Under the pieces are notes generated by a model. The model did no database searches and had not been told where the DNA came from. It worked only from the letters and a program-made list of their open reading frames with translations. DNA of 43,517 bases, taken from positions 1 to 43,517 of IMG/VR virus record IMGVR_UViG_3300011114_000222; one strand, written 5' to 3'. The stretch is from a virus. The position numbers were made by a program, and so were the translations under genes. Below, one piece after another: positions 30,701 through 40,500 of this stretch (positions are counted from its first letter, which is position 1; each line of letters begins with the position of its first letter).

Positions 30701-33700
30701 GCCGTCTTAGTCCCTTCATCCTCGGCCCGAGCCTGTGCCTCATCGAAATCTGGGGGTAGAGATTGGGCTAGGGGTTTTTCTTTGGGGGCTAGGGCGTCTT
30801 TACGGGACTGCGCGGTTTCCCGCATGGCTGGAGTTAGTGCAGTATCCAGTACCTTATCTGTGATGTCGATTAGGTCTGAGAACGCCGTAGCCTCGGTCTT
30901 ACCCATGCCGAGCAGGTCACGAATATTGTTGGTGAATGCGGAGAACCCCGACTCGTCCTTACGTTTACCTTCTATAGTATTCAGAAACTTCTGGAATACT
31001 GGGTCTGACATGCCGTACGCCACGAACTCATCAGGCGAGGAGAATATAGAGAACTCTATATCCCCTTCAGCATTCAAATCCCCTGTACCCATTATGAGTG
31101 CTTCTAGCTCAGGGGATACTTTACCCCTACCAAGCTGCCGTTCAAACGCAGCTTCCGCACGATTCTTCAGCGCGTTGAGTTCCCGCATGAACCCCTGCAG
31201 TTTAGAGTCCTGCTGCCCTATACTAATGGCAAAGTTACCAAGGCTTATGCGTTTGTTCGTAGCTGCATGGATTAACTCATGGATAACGGTAATGTTATTT
31301 ACGCCCTGAGCAGCACCAAAGCTAGCGCCCCGCACAAACACCATGCGCTCACCCGTCCTTGGATCAGAAACAAATAAGCCGCGAGCATTCTCCCAGACAA
31401 CCTTGTTATGGGGTTTCTGTAAGATAGCTGGAAGCTCATCGCCTTCTTCTATGACGGTGAACTTGACCCCTGCTAAGTAAGGACGAAGCCGATTGGCTAC
31501 AAACCTAAGGAAGGCGTTGCCTGTCTTAGCAACTATCGACACCGCTTGAGCGCCGTTAGTAGCGCCGCTAAACTTAGCGTCTACTGGGCCTACATTTACT
31601 ACCGTAGCCGCCGCTGAAGCAAGGGGCTTCTTGTTCTGTGCATCAAACTCAAGCTGCGCCCTAGCTCGGTCTGCTTCGTTGGTGGTCTCTAGGGCTGCAG
31701 TAATCCTCTTGCCCAGCGCCGACCCCCTATGTACTTCCCGCTGAAGGCGAAGTAAAGTTTTGATAGCTTGGTTCCGCTCACCTTGTCCGGTGCTGGTAAG
31801 CCTAGACGATGCAGCTTCAAACGCCCTGTTCGTCCTAGCAACGTGTGCTTTGCCTGCCTTGTCCGCTGTTACCTGCTCCTCAGTTTTGACTACAGCCTTG
31901 CGACCCCTAGTTTCAGGCTTAGTTTCTGTGACGGTTGGGGTTTCGGTGGGGGTCTCAGTTACCGCAGGGGTTTCAGTTACCGCAGGGGTTTCAGTTACCG
32001 CAGGAATCTCAGTTCCCGCAGGGGTCTCAGTTCCCGCAGGGGTCTCAGTTCCCGCAGGGGTCTCAGTTCCCGCAGGGGTCTCAGTTCCCGCAGGGGTTTC
32101 AGTTCCCGCAGGGGTTTCAGTTCCCGCAAGGATTTCGGCTACTGTACGGGGTGCAAGTCCTTCTCCCGTAGCAGAGACTGCAGCATCTGGTCTAGCAGAT
32201 ACCACTCCACTGGGTTCAGTTCCTGCAACTCCTTCGGCAGCGGGTACATCTGTACTGGGCTGTCCAGATAAATCAGCGCCTGTTCTATCAGGCTCTGCGA
32301 TAGGTCTTGTAGCACTTGGTGCTCCTTCTAATGTAGGCTCAACTTCCTTAGTAGTCGGCGATACCCTTTGGGCTTCCGCATCGGACTCAGCTTCTTCCTG
32401 CGCCAACTGCCTAGCTTCTATTCTGGCTTCATTTGGTGGAGTACCTGCGGCTATCAAGTCCTGTGCAATCTCTTCAACCCTGCCTTCGGGTATGACAACG
32501 GCCAGCTTTGCCGACTCTGCTTTTACTTGCTCGTCAATACGGCGAGTGGCTACGTTTAACGCAGTACTAGCGGGATACCCAGCAGTTTCAAGCCTATCGG
32601 CCTCGGCGCTTATACGGGCAGCACGATCCCTAGCTGCTTCAGTTGCTGGTGTACTTGGCTCCAGATCAGGTGGTTCAGTTCTACCGTAGATATCGGTATC
32701 CGCTTTAGGGGCTGGGGGCGCTAACTCTGCGGTAAGTACCTTGTATTCTTCTGACTCTTCAGGGGTAAATACTCGACCCTCTGTAGCGGGTACTGTAGTG
32801 GTTGTACCATCTGGGTTAGCAACAGTTTTCTCTGGCGTACCCTTACCTACTTCAGTTAACTCAGCAAGTCTGGATACTGCGGCATCTCTTGCAGCCGTCT
32901 TTTGTTGGGCTTGCGACTGCGCGACTGCTGCTTCACGCAGATTAGCTCTGGCTTCTAATGGCGCGGTAGCCATTTCTGCAAGGCCTTCAAACAATACGTC
33001 GGCTGGTTTATTTTGTCCCGCTAGCTTTTGTCCTATAAACTCACCGCCAGCACCGCCAGCTACCTGCATACTAAGTTCTTTGCCCCATGCCGCTAGGGTT
33101 GCTTTTTTAGCTGCGCTGCCAGCAAGTTTACCTTCGGCAATAAGTGCCTTAGCTGGTGCTAAGAATCTACCTGCAAAGCCCATAGTAAGGCCATCAAGTA
33201 CGCCAATTGGAATACCACGTTTAAGCCCTTGCGATTTAATCTTGGCAATAATCTCTGGATTTTTAAGTGCTTCAGCTACTTCGTTAGCATTCAGCATGTC
33301 TACTTCATAGTCAGAGAGTACATCGGCCATAGTAGACCCATACTCCATACCAAACGAAGTAGTACCTGCAACGGCCCCACGAACCACTGCTCCAGCAGGG
33401 CCAAGCACCATAGCTGGAGCCATAGCTGGCAACGTAGTAGCTAGAGACTCAGCAAGCATTGTAAATGTAGCACGGGGGTGATTTGCCATAGCAGATATAG
33501 CACCACCGTAAGTCTTCGTTCTTCCAATCGCTTCCATACCCGCACGGATACTAGAGGATGGTGCAGCGGCGGCTCGTTGCTTAGCATTCTTAGCTAGCAT
33601 ACGCCCAGTTGCGTCAACATCAAACGCCCCGGATTGACTCAAATAGCTAGTAGCCATGTCCCCCACATTGGCATCAACCCGCTTAAACAAATTACCGACT

Positions 33701-34287
33701 GCTTCGCCAACCCATTTTCTTGGTTCTGGGGAAGCAGCTAGAGCACCTAACGCCCCAACTGGGCCTAAAAGTTTATTTGCACTTGCAGCATCGCGTAAAG
33801 TACTAGGGCCAAGGAACTCCGTTTCAGGGATAGCACTTACTTCCCCCGGTATATAAGGTTCAGTACCTCGACCTTGGGGTATGGGTTGGGCCTTAAAAAA
33901 TTCACTGCCTCGGGCCTGACCAAACTTTACTACATCCTCCCACTTAGCCCCCGACGCTTCAATCTGCCCACGAATCTCTTTAGGGTCTGCGCCTTCCTCC
34001 AACAGGTTTACAACATCGTCCATCATCTCCCTACGATTTTTGTAGGGGGTGGGTTTAGTCGCTTGCTCCATTTGCTGTGGAGTCAACTTTGCTGGGGCTA
34101 CGGCTAACGCAGTCGGCGCTGCGGCGGGGGGTGGGGCAACAGTTTCACCTAGCAACCACTGGTTACCTACTAAGTAAGCTTTAGCCCCGGCAGGGTTAAC
34201 CGCTGTCTGCTCAATAGGTTGCCACTCATTGCCGACTAAAGCAACACTTGCCCCAGTGTCAGGGTTGGTAGCTATTTGAAGCGCCAT
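27739..34287 (-). CDS. Giant LPD38-type virion protein with zincin motif
   Basis: The 2182-aa protein carries an N-terminal region with hydrophobic stretches (around residues 270-320, TMLAESLATTLPAMAPAMVL), a PAGTET repeat tract (about 716-780), a metalloprotease-like HELIHAATNKR near residues 1000-1010, a long alpha-rich part, and a C-terminal region from about 1610 that matches the large polyvalent protein type LPD38 (ASTALVQPISLYISAWPILA and onward), which often occurs in virion or ejected phage proteins. It may be carried in the head and delivered into the host. The stop overlaps the terminator's end. Size and domain order fit; activity is not proved. Confidence 0.75.
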   Translation of the reverse strand: MALQIATNPDTGASVALVGNEWQPIEQTAVNPAGAKAYLVGNQWLLGETVAPPPAAAPTALAVAPAKLTPQQMEQATKPTPYKNRREMMDDVVNLLEEGADPKEIRGQIEASGAKWEDVVKFGQARGSEFFKAQPIPQGRGTEPYIPGEVSAIPETEFLGPSTLRDAASANKLLGPVGALGALAASPEPRKWVGEAVGNLFKRVDANVGDMATSYLSQSGAFDVDATGRMLAKNAKQRAAAAPSSSIRAGMEAIGRTKTYGGAISAMANHPRATFTMLAESLATTLPAMAPAMVLGPAGAVVRGAVAGTTSFGMEYGSTMADVLSDYEVDMLNANEVAEALKNPEIIAKIKSQGLKRGIPIGVLDGLTMGFAGRFLAPAKALIAEGKLAGSAAKKATLAAWGKELSMQVAGGAGGEFIGQKLAGQNKPADVLFEGLAEMATAPLEARANLREAAVAQSQAQQKTAARDAAVSRLAELTEVGKGTPEKTVANPDGTTTTVPATEGRVFTPEESEEYKVLTAELAPPAPKADTDIYGRTEPPDLEPSTPATEAARDRAARISAEADRLETAGYPASTALNVATRRIDEQVKAESAKLAVVIPEGRVEEIAQDLIAAGTPPNEARIEARQLAQEEAESDAEAQRVSPTTKEVEPTLEGAPSATRPIAEPDRTGADLSGQPSTDVPAAEGVAGTEPSGVVSARPDAAVSATGEGLAPRTVAEILAGTETPAGTETPAGTETPAGTETPAGTETPAGTETPAGTEIPAVTETPAVTETPAVTETPTETPTVTETKPETRGRKAVVKTEEQVTADKAGKAHVARTNRAFEAASSRLTSTGQGERNQAIKTLLRLQREVHRGSALGKRITAALETTNEADRARAQLEFDAQNKKPLASAAATVVNVGPVDAKFSGATNGAQAVSIVAKTGNAFLRFVANRLRPYLAGVKFTVIEEGDELPAILQKPHNKVVWENARGLFVSDPRTGERMVFVRGASFGAAQGVNNITVIHELIHAATNKRISLGNFAISIGQQDSKLQGFMRELNALKNRAEAAFERQLGRGKVSPELEALIMGTGDLNAEGDIEFSIFSSPDEFVAYGMSDPVFQKFLNTIEGKRKDESGFSAFTNNIRDLLGMGKTEATAFSDLIDITDKVLDTALTPAMRETAQSRKDALAPKEKPLAQSLPPDFDEAQARAEDEGTKTALRTAREMKRDRLKAERVVAESQGAELIKNAGYLQRLRDPTQAVVLARAAWKKMTSVQRGTMARLPTFSFLGDWVATEIPQIKQASVLVNEMLGMSRVLMEDSEQKIRAVRNAYKADKTLALKLETLVPQTTLAEYDPSDPTNKVRDVEFDNKYKALGAKGQAIYKLIRDHYVDRGDLFTALLDEQIKNITGLTAEVKANLASVIRKTFEQTKLIKPFFPLVRDEGQFWLAVGTGAKKQFYIAEDANQRDAIAADIAKTMKRSVAELQSDGTFEVGNNLNAMRKSATNSSQLLTSIFDAIDNIKPYSGEESGGHQDFQDKLKDSVYQIFLETMPDQSFRLMFRHRKGRAGFRTNLIQNIAAADSKMAIQLARLKYAQPLRNTVASARSRISGNEDLEPFVAELERRVKGVLSPAPDTFWDAVAGGANKASFLWLLTGASTALVQPISLYISAWPILAANHGLSPIKAAKELGKMVVFLNQYGVVKENVDGSVRYVAPSLANNKTLPADELRALKQMTLNGVNQSTYASQVYGYKATPVSEMDSVKGRGAAAAQFLTSALLHNTERLTREIVYLASYRLGRGRGLTETQAITQAAADVNEALGNYESHEKPRYMQRGLGRLSYGMKMFPLVVIQQVAGNFLRMLLSLNKEGKKVALAKFVGIYLTAGSVAGLAGIPAFSPIIASLAWAIKLAQPDDDLPEELKNIDPETWFTDVYLPAKFGDISVGGVPLSDWIKEGPLNAITGAAISSRIGLNDIWARDGKSTKTVKEAVGAFAYDYFGGPALHLGANVLDGIEAYMLGDYDKANQKLLPSPIKNILAAERFVVKGITNSEGQVLVKPEDVKASEVWLQRLGFPPAITSGAQTTGFKLSTAEQKILTEKNKILTKLDIQFRKDTREGEDKFADIVKEEVAEFNKKYPTFGIDTDVIDKSIEQKAERRAAARAGVATSESFIAISDAALTNFEKKLEAREKEMAAKRKYEIEIKGHGK
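31940..32140 (-). repeat. 18-bp tandem repeats encoding PAGTET
   Basis: About eleven near-identical 18-bp units, each coding for PAGTET or a one-residue variant (PAVTET, PTVTET). They give a flexible Pro/Thr-rich linker inside the giant protein. The central units are the most uniform, so the array probably changes length by slippage. Confidence 0.9.
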
Positions 34288-35864
34288 TATTTAGATACGG
34301 GTAGTTTAAATCCGGCAGGTGGAGGGGGTACGCTACCTGCTCTTGCAGGCAGATTGGGTTGTGCAGTATTAGTATCGTAATCTTCTGCGCCTGAGCCGGG
34401 ATTTTGTGTAAGCCAACTTTTTTTATACGTTGCTTCTGCCTTTGCTTCATCTCCACCTGCTGCTTCAACTAGTTTTCTCCAGTCGCTTTTAAATATCCTC
34501 TTAAGTTTACCCAAAGCAGTTGTAGCCGCTAGATTTTCCTTGCTTTGCCTTGCCAAAACTTTTTCGTCTATCCCCTGCTGCGCTAGATCTGCTTTTTTAC
34601 CTCCGGCTGGTATGTCAGACATACTAAACGACGATTTTGACGCAGATACAGATTCACGTGCATTTTTAACTGCTAGTTGTTTTCTGGGGTTAGTTGGGTC
34701 ATCAGCTAAAGCTTCTAATGCATTATTTAGGATGTTGACCGCATTCGGTTGAGCACCAGCCCTACCCGCAAGAGGGCGTGTGTTACGGGCCATATTAACG
34801 TCAAGATTTGTAAGTGCTTTAGCTTTCTCAAAGTTAAACTTGTTACTCTCAGCACGGTCTTTACGCGCCGACTCCATAGCAGACATTGCCCCGCGCACAT
34901 CACCCATGCGTTCTTTGCGTTGAGCATCAGCTAAGTTAAACTGCATAGAGGCAATTGCGCGTTTCTCTGCTTTGTCAGCTTGCAACGCTTGACCGTAGGC
35001 TTGAGCGTAAGTGGACGCAGCCTCACCAGCACCACGGGCAAAGTTAGAACCTTTCAACATAGCACCAGCAGCCTGAAGCAGCGCCATACCTTGACCTTGG
35101 TTTAGCGTACCTGCTCGGTCTTTTTCTTGGCTTTCTAACTGCGCCTTCATTGGGCCGTAAATATCTGGGCCAGCAGCGTCTTTCATACGCCGCATATACC
35201 TTTGGTATTGAGCATCCTCCTCCACAGGGGGTAAGTCTCCATGTGTAATAGCTTCAAGGGATTTGCGACTAGTTAAGTAATTTTGAAATGCCGTATTTTG
35301 TAGCGACGAATCACCTTCACCTTCTTCCGCTGTATTATCATCGCTTTGGTTTGCATACATATCTGCACTTAAATCTACACTCTCTGGGTCAGATACCCCC
35401 GTTACCTCACTGTAACCACTTCCACTTCCACCTCCTGCAAAAGCAACTATGCCCCCCGGTGCGTATCCGTGGTTAGACACAGGTAGTCCAGCTAGTCCAC
35501 CCGAACGCTGCATAACAGGTGGGGGCATCGGTGGTCTTTGTGGCATCGGTGGCCCTTGTGGAGCCTGAGCCATCGGTGGCCCTTGTGGGGGCTGAGCCTG
35601 CCCCATAACCGGAGCGCCCATCTGAGGGGGCGTCGTCAAGCCTTGTGGGGATACTGCTGTAGAGGCTAGCGACGGTTGCTCACCGACGGGGCCACGGGCT
35701 TGCTGCGCCATCATAGCCGCATTGGACTCTTTAATTAGCTGCAGTGCACGTAGCGCCGTATAGGAGTCCAAGTTAGGCACATTGCCCTGACCCATAACAG
35801 CGGCTTGTAACGGCTGTGGGTTTCCCTTGAACCGCTCGGCAAAAACTGATGCCATGTCAATCAT
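34287..35864 (-). CDS. Structural protein (525 aa), Pro/Gln-rich
   Basis: A 525-aa protein whose N-terminal region (about residues 60-140) is rich in Gln, Pro and Met (MAQAPQGPPMPQRPPMPPPV) and followed by a Gly-rich turn. The remainder is alpha-helical and charged, with a long helical region at about 250-340 and a Pro-rich end. It overlaps the giant LPD38 gene by 1 bp (TAATG), so the two are translated in tandem and probably act in the same virion structure. No enzymatic motif is visible. Low complexity makes homology difficult. Confidence 0.6.
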   Translation of the reverse strand: MIDMASVFAERFKGNPQPLQAAVMGQGNVPNLDSYTALRALQLIKESNAAMMAQQARGPVGEQPSLASTAVSPQGLTTPPQMGAPVMGQAQPPQGPPMAQAPQGPPMPQRPPMPPPVMQRSGGLAGLPVSNHGYAPGGIVAFAGGGSGSGYSEVTGVSDPESVDLSADMYANQSDDNTAEEGEGDSSLQNTAFQNYLTSRKSLEAITHGDLPPVEEDAQYQRYMRRMKDAAGPDIYGPMKAQLESQEKDRAGTLNQGQGMALLQAAGAMLKGSNFARGAGEAASTYAQAYGQALQADKAEKRAIASMQFNLADAQRKERMGDVRGAMSAMESARKDRAESNKFNFEKAKALTNLDVNMARNTRPLAGRAGAQPNAVNILNNALEALADDPTNPRKQLAVKNARESVSASKSSFSMSDIPAGGKKADLAQQGIDEKVLARQSKENLAATTALGKLKRIFKSDWRKLVEAAGGDEAKAEATYKKSWLTQNPGSGAEDYDTNTAQPNLPARAGSVPPPPAGFKLPVSK

Positions 35865-35874
35865 TTTGTATCCT

Positions 35875-36900
35875 TCACACCAGATTATTTAGTGCAAGTG
35901 CGCCGAGTCCACCACCGCGAGACTCCCGTACCAGACCACCACCAGCCATCTTGCTAAGCCCAGCTACACCCAGTCCTAGCGAGGCAATGTTCTGCGCTGT
36001 GCTAGGAGGTGCTTGATACATTTGGGAGCCTGTTTGCGACAAAGGCAACCCACGCAGCATATCAGACATAAAGCCCAATTGCTTGTATGGATAGTTCTGG
36101 GCATTCAAATAATCTTGGTACTTGTTCGAAATATCAGTCTGAGCTTGTGCCTGCTGCTGTAGACCGTAGGTGTTCTGGAGCTTGTTAATGTCCATCTCTT
36201 GACCGAACTGCTGCTGGCCTAGAGCACCTAGCGTATTTGCACCTGTCATAGCAGTCTGAAGCCCCTGCAGCCCTAGACCTGCACCGAACTGACGGGACTG
36301 CTCGCCTAGCTGAGCCGCGCCTTGGCGTTGAGCTTGTTCTTGGTTGAACTGCTGCATCCCTTGCCCGTAGGCAGTATTGAGTCCCTGCGACTGGATATCA
36401 CCCAGTTGCGTAGCAAGACCCGATGCCGCAGCAGCGTTACCTATAGCTTGCCGAGAACCACCGAATGCCCCGCCTTGGGTTGCCTGTGCCCCACGTTGTG
36501 CGTCGGCTATACCTGCTTGCTCCCTAGCTTTGCGCTGGGCTATGTCCGTAACACCCTGCTGGTACGGGTTCATGTACTTCTGGGCTACACCAACGTCGGT
36601 AAAACTACCGGGACTAAAGCCCGTGGATGTGTAGTTTGTATTTAGTGCGCCAAGCCCCGCTAACCCAGCCATCGAAGTGGCTTGCCCCAGTTGAGACTGC
36701 GGAGCCATCATGCCAGCATTCTCGTAAGACTGGTTCATCATGGGGGTGAACTGAGCCTGCCGCTCCCCCTGATACTGCATGTAGGGGTTGTACGCAACAT
36801 CAGCTAATGACGCTGCCGACCCCAGCATCTCCTGTGCATAGGGTGCAATTTCTGGCGCAAAGCCAGTTTGATAGAGGGTAGTTTGGGTTGCGTCAGCCAT
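35875..36900 (-). CDS. Gln/Gly-rich structural protein (341 aa)
   Basis: A 341-aa protein, highly enriched in Gln, Gly and Ala in the middle (FGGSRQAIGNAAAASGLATQ, LGEQSRQFGAGLGLQGLQTA, QQQFGQEMDINKL). The C-terminus is a short hydrophobic Gly/Leu-rich segment, and the N-terminus has Pro-Tyr-Met segments (VAYNPYMQYQ). Such proteins are usual in aquatic podoviruses between tail and LPD38-type proteins, probably internal or ejection proteins. Ten bp separate it from the next gene. Function unknown. Confidence 0.6.
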   Translation of the reverse strand: MADATQTTLYQTGFAPEIAPYAQEMLGSAASLADVAYNPYMQYQGERQAQFTPMMNQSYENAGMMAPQSQLGQATSMAGLAGLGALNTNYTSTGFSPGSFTDVGVAQKYMNPYQQGVTDIAQRKAREQAGIADAQRGAQATQGGAFGGSRQAIGNAAAASGLATQLGDIQSQGLNTAYGQGMQQFNQEQAQRQGAAQLGEQSRQFGAGLGLQGLQTAMTGANTLGALGQQQFGQEMDINKLQNTYGLQQQAQAQTDISNKYQDYLNAQNYPYKQLGFMSDMLRGLPLSQTGSQMYQAPPSTAQNIASLGLGVAGLSKMAGGGLVRESRGGGLGALALNNLV

Positions 36901-36911
36901 GATTAAGCTCC

Positions 36912-37547
36912 TTAAGCGGGAAGATATTTATTTGCTTTGCTGACATTATCAGCGCCGGGGATTACTTGTAAATTTGTAGGTACATGCAGTCCAGACACAT
37001 GCTTTCCTTGTAATGGCAACACGTGGTCAACATGCCACACAAACCCAAACAACCTTGTTCGCAACGCCGCTAAATCATACGCTTGCTCTAGCAGCCAGTG
37101 ATCGTCTATAGATAACCACGATGGGGTACGATTCATTTTTGCCGCACGGCGCTTGGCTGTATCCGCACGTACCTTGCCGGGGTTGGCTCTTTTATACGCT
37201 TTTTTTGCCGCATATGCTCCCGCGTGTTTAGGGTTTTTTAACCGCCACTCACGCTGTTTTATTTTTGCTTTTTCCAATCTTGCGTCACTCTGCTCTGGTG
37301 TTTCCGCAAGACGCGCAATTTTAGCTTTTATCGCAATATCGGGTAATCGGTGTTGGCGTTCTTTTAGTTTTCTGGCGTTGTACACAATCCGGTTTGCGGA
37401 AACTCTTTCGTTCTCGCGTTGACGACGGCACTCTACACAGGTTCCCGATATGGCACGTAGAAGATGCCCCTTAGCACAGGGCTTCTCCGGGGTATAGGTT
37501 TGTTGGCCGTTTTGTACGGCTAAAACCCGCGCCATACTTTTTTTCAT
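36912..37547 (-). CDS. HNH endonuclease, homing-type
   Basis: A 211-aa basic protein. The N-terminal part contains CAKGH and CVECRRQRE (a zinc-ribbon pattern seen in phage HNH enzymes), a long Lys/Arg/Ala-rich region, and a C-terminal HNH core: VWHVDHVLPLQGKHVSGLHV, PTNLQVIPGADN. It lies between two virion genes and overlaps the upstream gene's stop by 4 bp (ATGA). A free-standing homing endonuclease inserted in the structural operon is the likely identity; its cutting site is unknown. Confidence 0.85.
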   Translation of the reverse strand: MKKSMARVLAVQNGQQTYTPEKPCAKGHLLRAISGTCVECRRQRENERVSANRIVYNARKLKERQHRLPDIAIKAKIARLAETPEQSDARLEKAKIKQREWRLKNPKHAGAYAAKKAYKRANPGKVRADTAKRRAAKMNRTPSWLSIDDHWLLEQAYDLAALRTRLFGFVWHVDHVLPLQGKHVSGLHVPTNLQVIPGADNVSKANKYLPA

Positions 37548-40500
37548 GCTGGTAGATAGTTGTATGCTTTTGAATCCACAGCGATATTACCCTTGCCTAT
37601 GCTCTTGCGTCTGGCGTGTTGCACACGATCCATCATTTGGTAAAGACGTTTGGCTCCAGCCTCTGTAGAGCCATTACCTAATTCAGATACAATTCTAGCA
37701 GGTATAACAAACTCGTTGTTGGCGAGTCGCGCAGGTTGGCGATTTCCTATGGTAGCTGGGATAGAGTCCGATACCCCGTCACCGGGGCCGCGCAACAAGC
37801 GACCACCATCAGAGTACCCGCCAAGGTTGTAACGATTAATACCACCCGCAGCGTAGCGTTGGTCGAATAAGCCACGGTTTATAAAGCCGCCTCGGGCATC
37901 ACCGGGGCCACCGCCTTCGGGATCACCACCACCCATTGTGCCCATCCCTGCAGGGTCTGGTGTTTCTGCGCCGCTATAGTCCGTACTCAAATCTGTAACG
38001 TCTGTAACATTAGACGGGTCTTGTCCAATGATGCCGCCTAGAATACCACCAGTAATACTATTTGACCCCGTATTATCCGGAGCGGGGGCTTCTCCTCTAC
38101 CGCCTGATGCCTCTTGTCCCGCAGTATATGCACCGCCTGCTACGTAGTTAGGGTCAATCTCCCACATAGAGTAGGGGGTGTTGCGTTTCCATGTAGTTCC
38201 ATCGTCCATAGTTTTGCGCTCCTTACCATCCCTACCAATGAAGATTGCCCCACCACCTGCGAAGGCCATACCACCTGCAGCTAGTCGCATGACACCACCA
38301 TTTGCTGCGGTAGTACCTAAGCCACTCCATTCGTCCCGTATATCAGCTTCGGTTCTACCCGTTGCCGCAGCAAGCTGAGCGGGAGTGACATTGTTTGCCT
38401 TAGCCCAGTCGTACAGAGCCTGACCTGCCAGCCCGGAGTTTGCAGGTTTAGCTAGTTGGGACTTCAGCACATTAGTAGACATACCCTCTTGCCGCTCGCC
38501 TGTTTTACTATATGTTATAGGCACATAGTCCGGGTTAGCTGCGTATTTACCGTTTTGAAACAGATACTTCTTAGTAGACAGATTTACTGGTGCTTTCCCT
38601 ACGCTCTCCCAGTACGGCTTAGCTATTTCACCTGTTGGCGTATATGGAGTTGCCGAGTATGCCCCACCCTTCAGGTAATCCAAAGCCTGCTTAGTGCCAC
38701 CGCTTGTACTGTCGTACCACGCAGCATGTTGGGCTAGGTCTTTAGGTATAGGACGTTGGACACGGCCCATTGGATCCCATTCGTGCACACCAGTAATCGG
38801 AGCGCCCGATGCAGTAGCTCCAGTGCCCCAGTAGGCGGTGTTTATATCTTTGCTGGTCAAGGCGTTAATATCTTTACCAGCGGCGTCCGTGCCAATTACT
38901 GCACCAGTTCCTGTTACTCCAGTGTTAGTAGTAAAGGTTTGTGGTATATTGAGCGGTACGCCCTGTGCAGCAAGTTGGGATACCGTCTTACCTGTGGCCT
39001 TAAATACATCTTGGTCGCTTACGCCAAACTTACTCATATCTGCACGGATACGGTCTTCTAGGTTAGATTGGGTTTTGAGGCCGAGGCTGTTAGCAACAGT
39101 GGGGTTTACGTTGGTAGCGTAGTCAGTAATGTTTGAGTACAGCCCCCCAAGCCCAGTTGCTCCGCTAGTCGAAGACCAATTGGGGTCTTTGAAGACCGTT
39201 TGTGCAGCCCCCGAGAACGGTTGTAGCGCAAGCTCAGCTATAGTCTTACCCGTAGCCCTTGCAAAATCCGCATCACTTACACCGTTTGCCTTCATATCGG
39301 CACGGATACGAGCCTCTACAGCGGTTGGGGTCGCAAGGTTCAGATCAGTAGCCGTTGCAGCAGAGATATTCTTAGCGTAGTTAGTGAGGTTAGTATCAAG
39401 CCCAGTTAGCCCTGTTTGTCCACTAATAGACTTAAAATCCGGTGCGCCAATAACGCTTTGCTGCACGGCGGTTAATGGACGCCCAAACTCTTTTGCTGCC
39501 GCACCTACATCTACCGCATTCATTGGCTGACCTATACCAAATTGGTTTTCTGCGGTAGTAAGCTGCGCTGCTGTAGGCGTGGGATTAGTTTGCAGGAAAC
39601 TAGCCATTGGCGAAAAGCTAGATGATATAGGAGTAAGACCAGCTTGCTGAGAAGACCATGCAGCATTCTGTGCTTCCAATGCGGGATTTGCCTGTACCTT
39701 AGTCATGTAGTCTTGCGAAGCTGTGTTTACCCCCGCTAAACCTGTGGGTGTGCTAAACAACCCCTGTGCGCGAGTCAACTGCTCTGGACTAACACCAAAG
39801 GCCGTTCCCGCAGCACTTATCTCTGCGGGGCTACTAAGATTCTGGTCTCTAATATAGGCGGCTACCTGTTGGTCAGAGAAAGTAGGCTTAACTAGTGAGC
39901 CTGTCTCCCCTGCGTAATGAGCAACGCCGCCTTCTTTCATACCAAAGCTTAGTTGGCCGGGGTTGTATCCTCCGTCGGCCATGCCCATCAGACCACCATT
40001 AGCGGCGGGGTAAGAACCTGCACTATCATATGTGCCACCGTACGGGTCGTAGGTGTAACGGCGAATCATCCCCGGCTTCGTAACGGTCTGGGGCATGTTA
40101 TTCTTAACCGTACTCCCTGCAAACATAGGTGCAGCAGCTAACATAGCCATCGTTTTAGGGGAGAAGGTATTAGACGGCATACTGTTAGCCAGCGTATCCA
40201 TACCACCTTTGCTGGTAATAGCGCCAAACCCAGACTGCAGTTTCTCAAATGGAGTAGCGTTGGATATAGCGTTACTTGCGACTCCCGGTGCGGCATATGC
40301 TGGGTTACCTAGTGCCTCGGGAAGCGCCGCCTGACTCAATGCAGCTTCTCCAGCGCCTGTAATCCCTGCGCCAAGTCCAGCGCCACCGTATGCACCGAGA
40401 CCCGCCATTACTCCCTTACCAAAGCTACCTGTACGTGCAGTTTCAACTGCGCCGACACCGAGACCCGCCATCCAAGCAGGCATACCCGTTAGCGCAGTAA

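Noticed and set aside
31940-32140. Tandem repeats as a CRISPR array
   Set aside because: Units are 18 bp, contiguous and in frame, without unique spacers; they encode a protein linker.
31760-32689. Plus-strand open frames up to 309 aa opposite the PAGTET repeats
   Set aside because: They are the complement of the tandem repeat in the giant minus-strand gene; the repeat lacks in-frame stops on both strands. No ribosome site.
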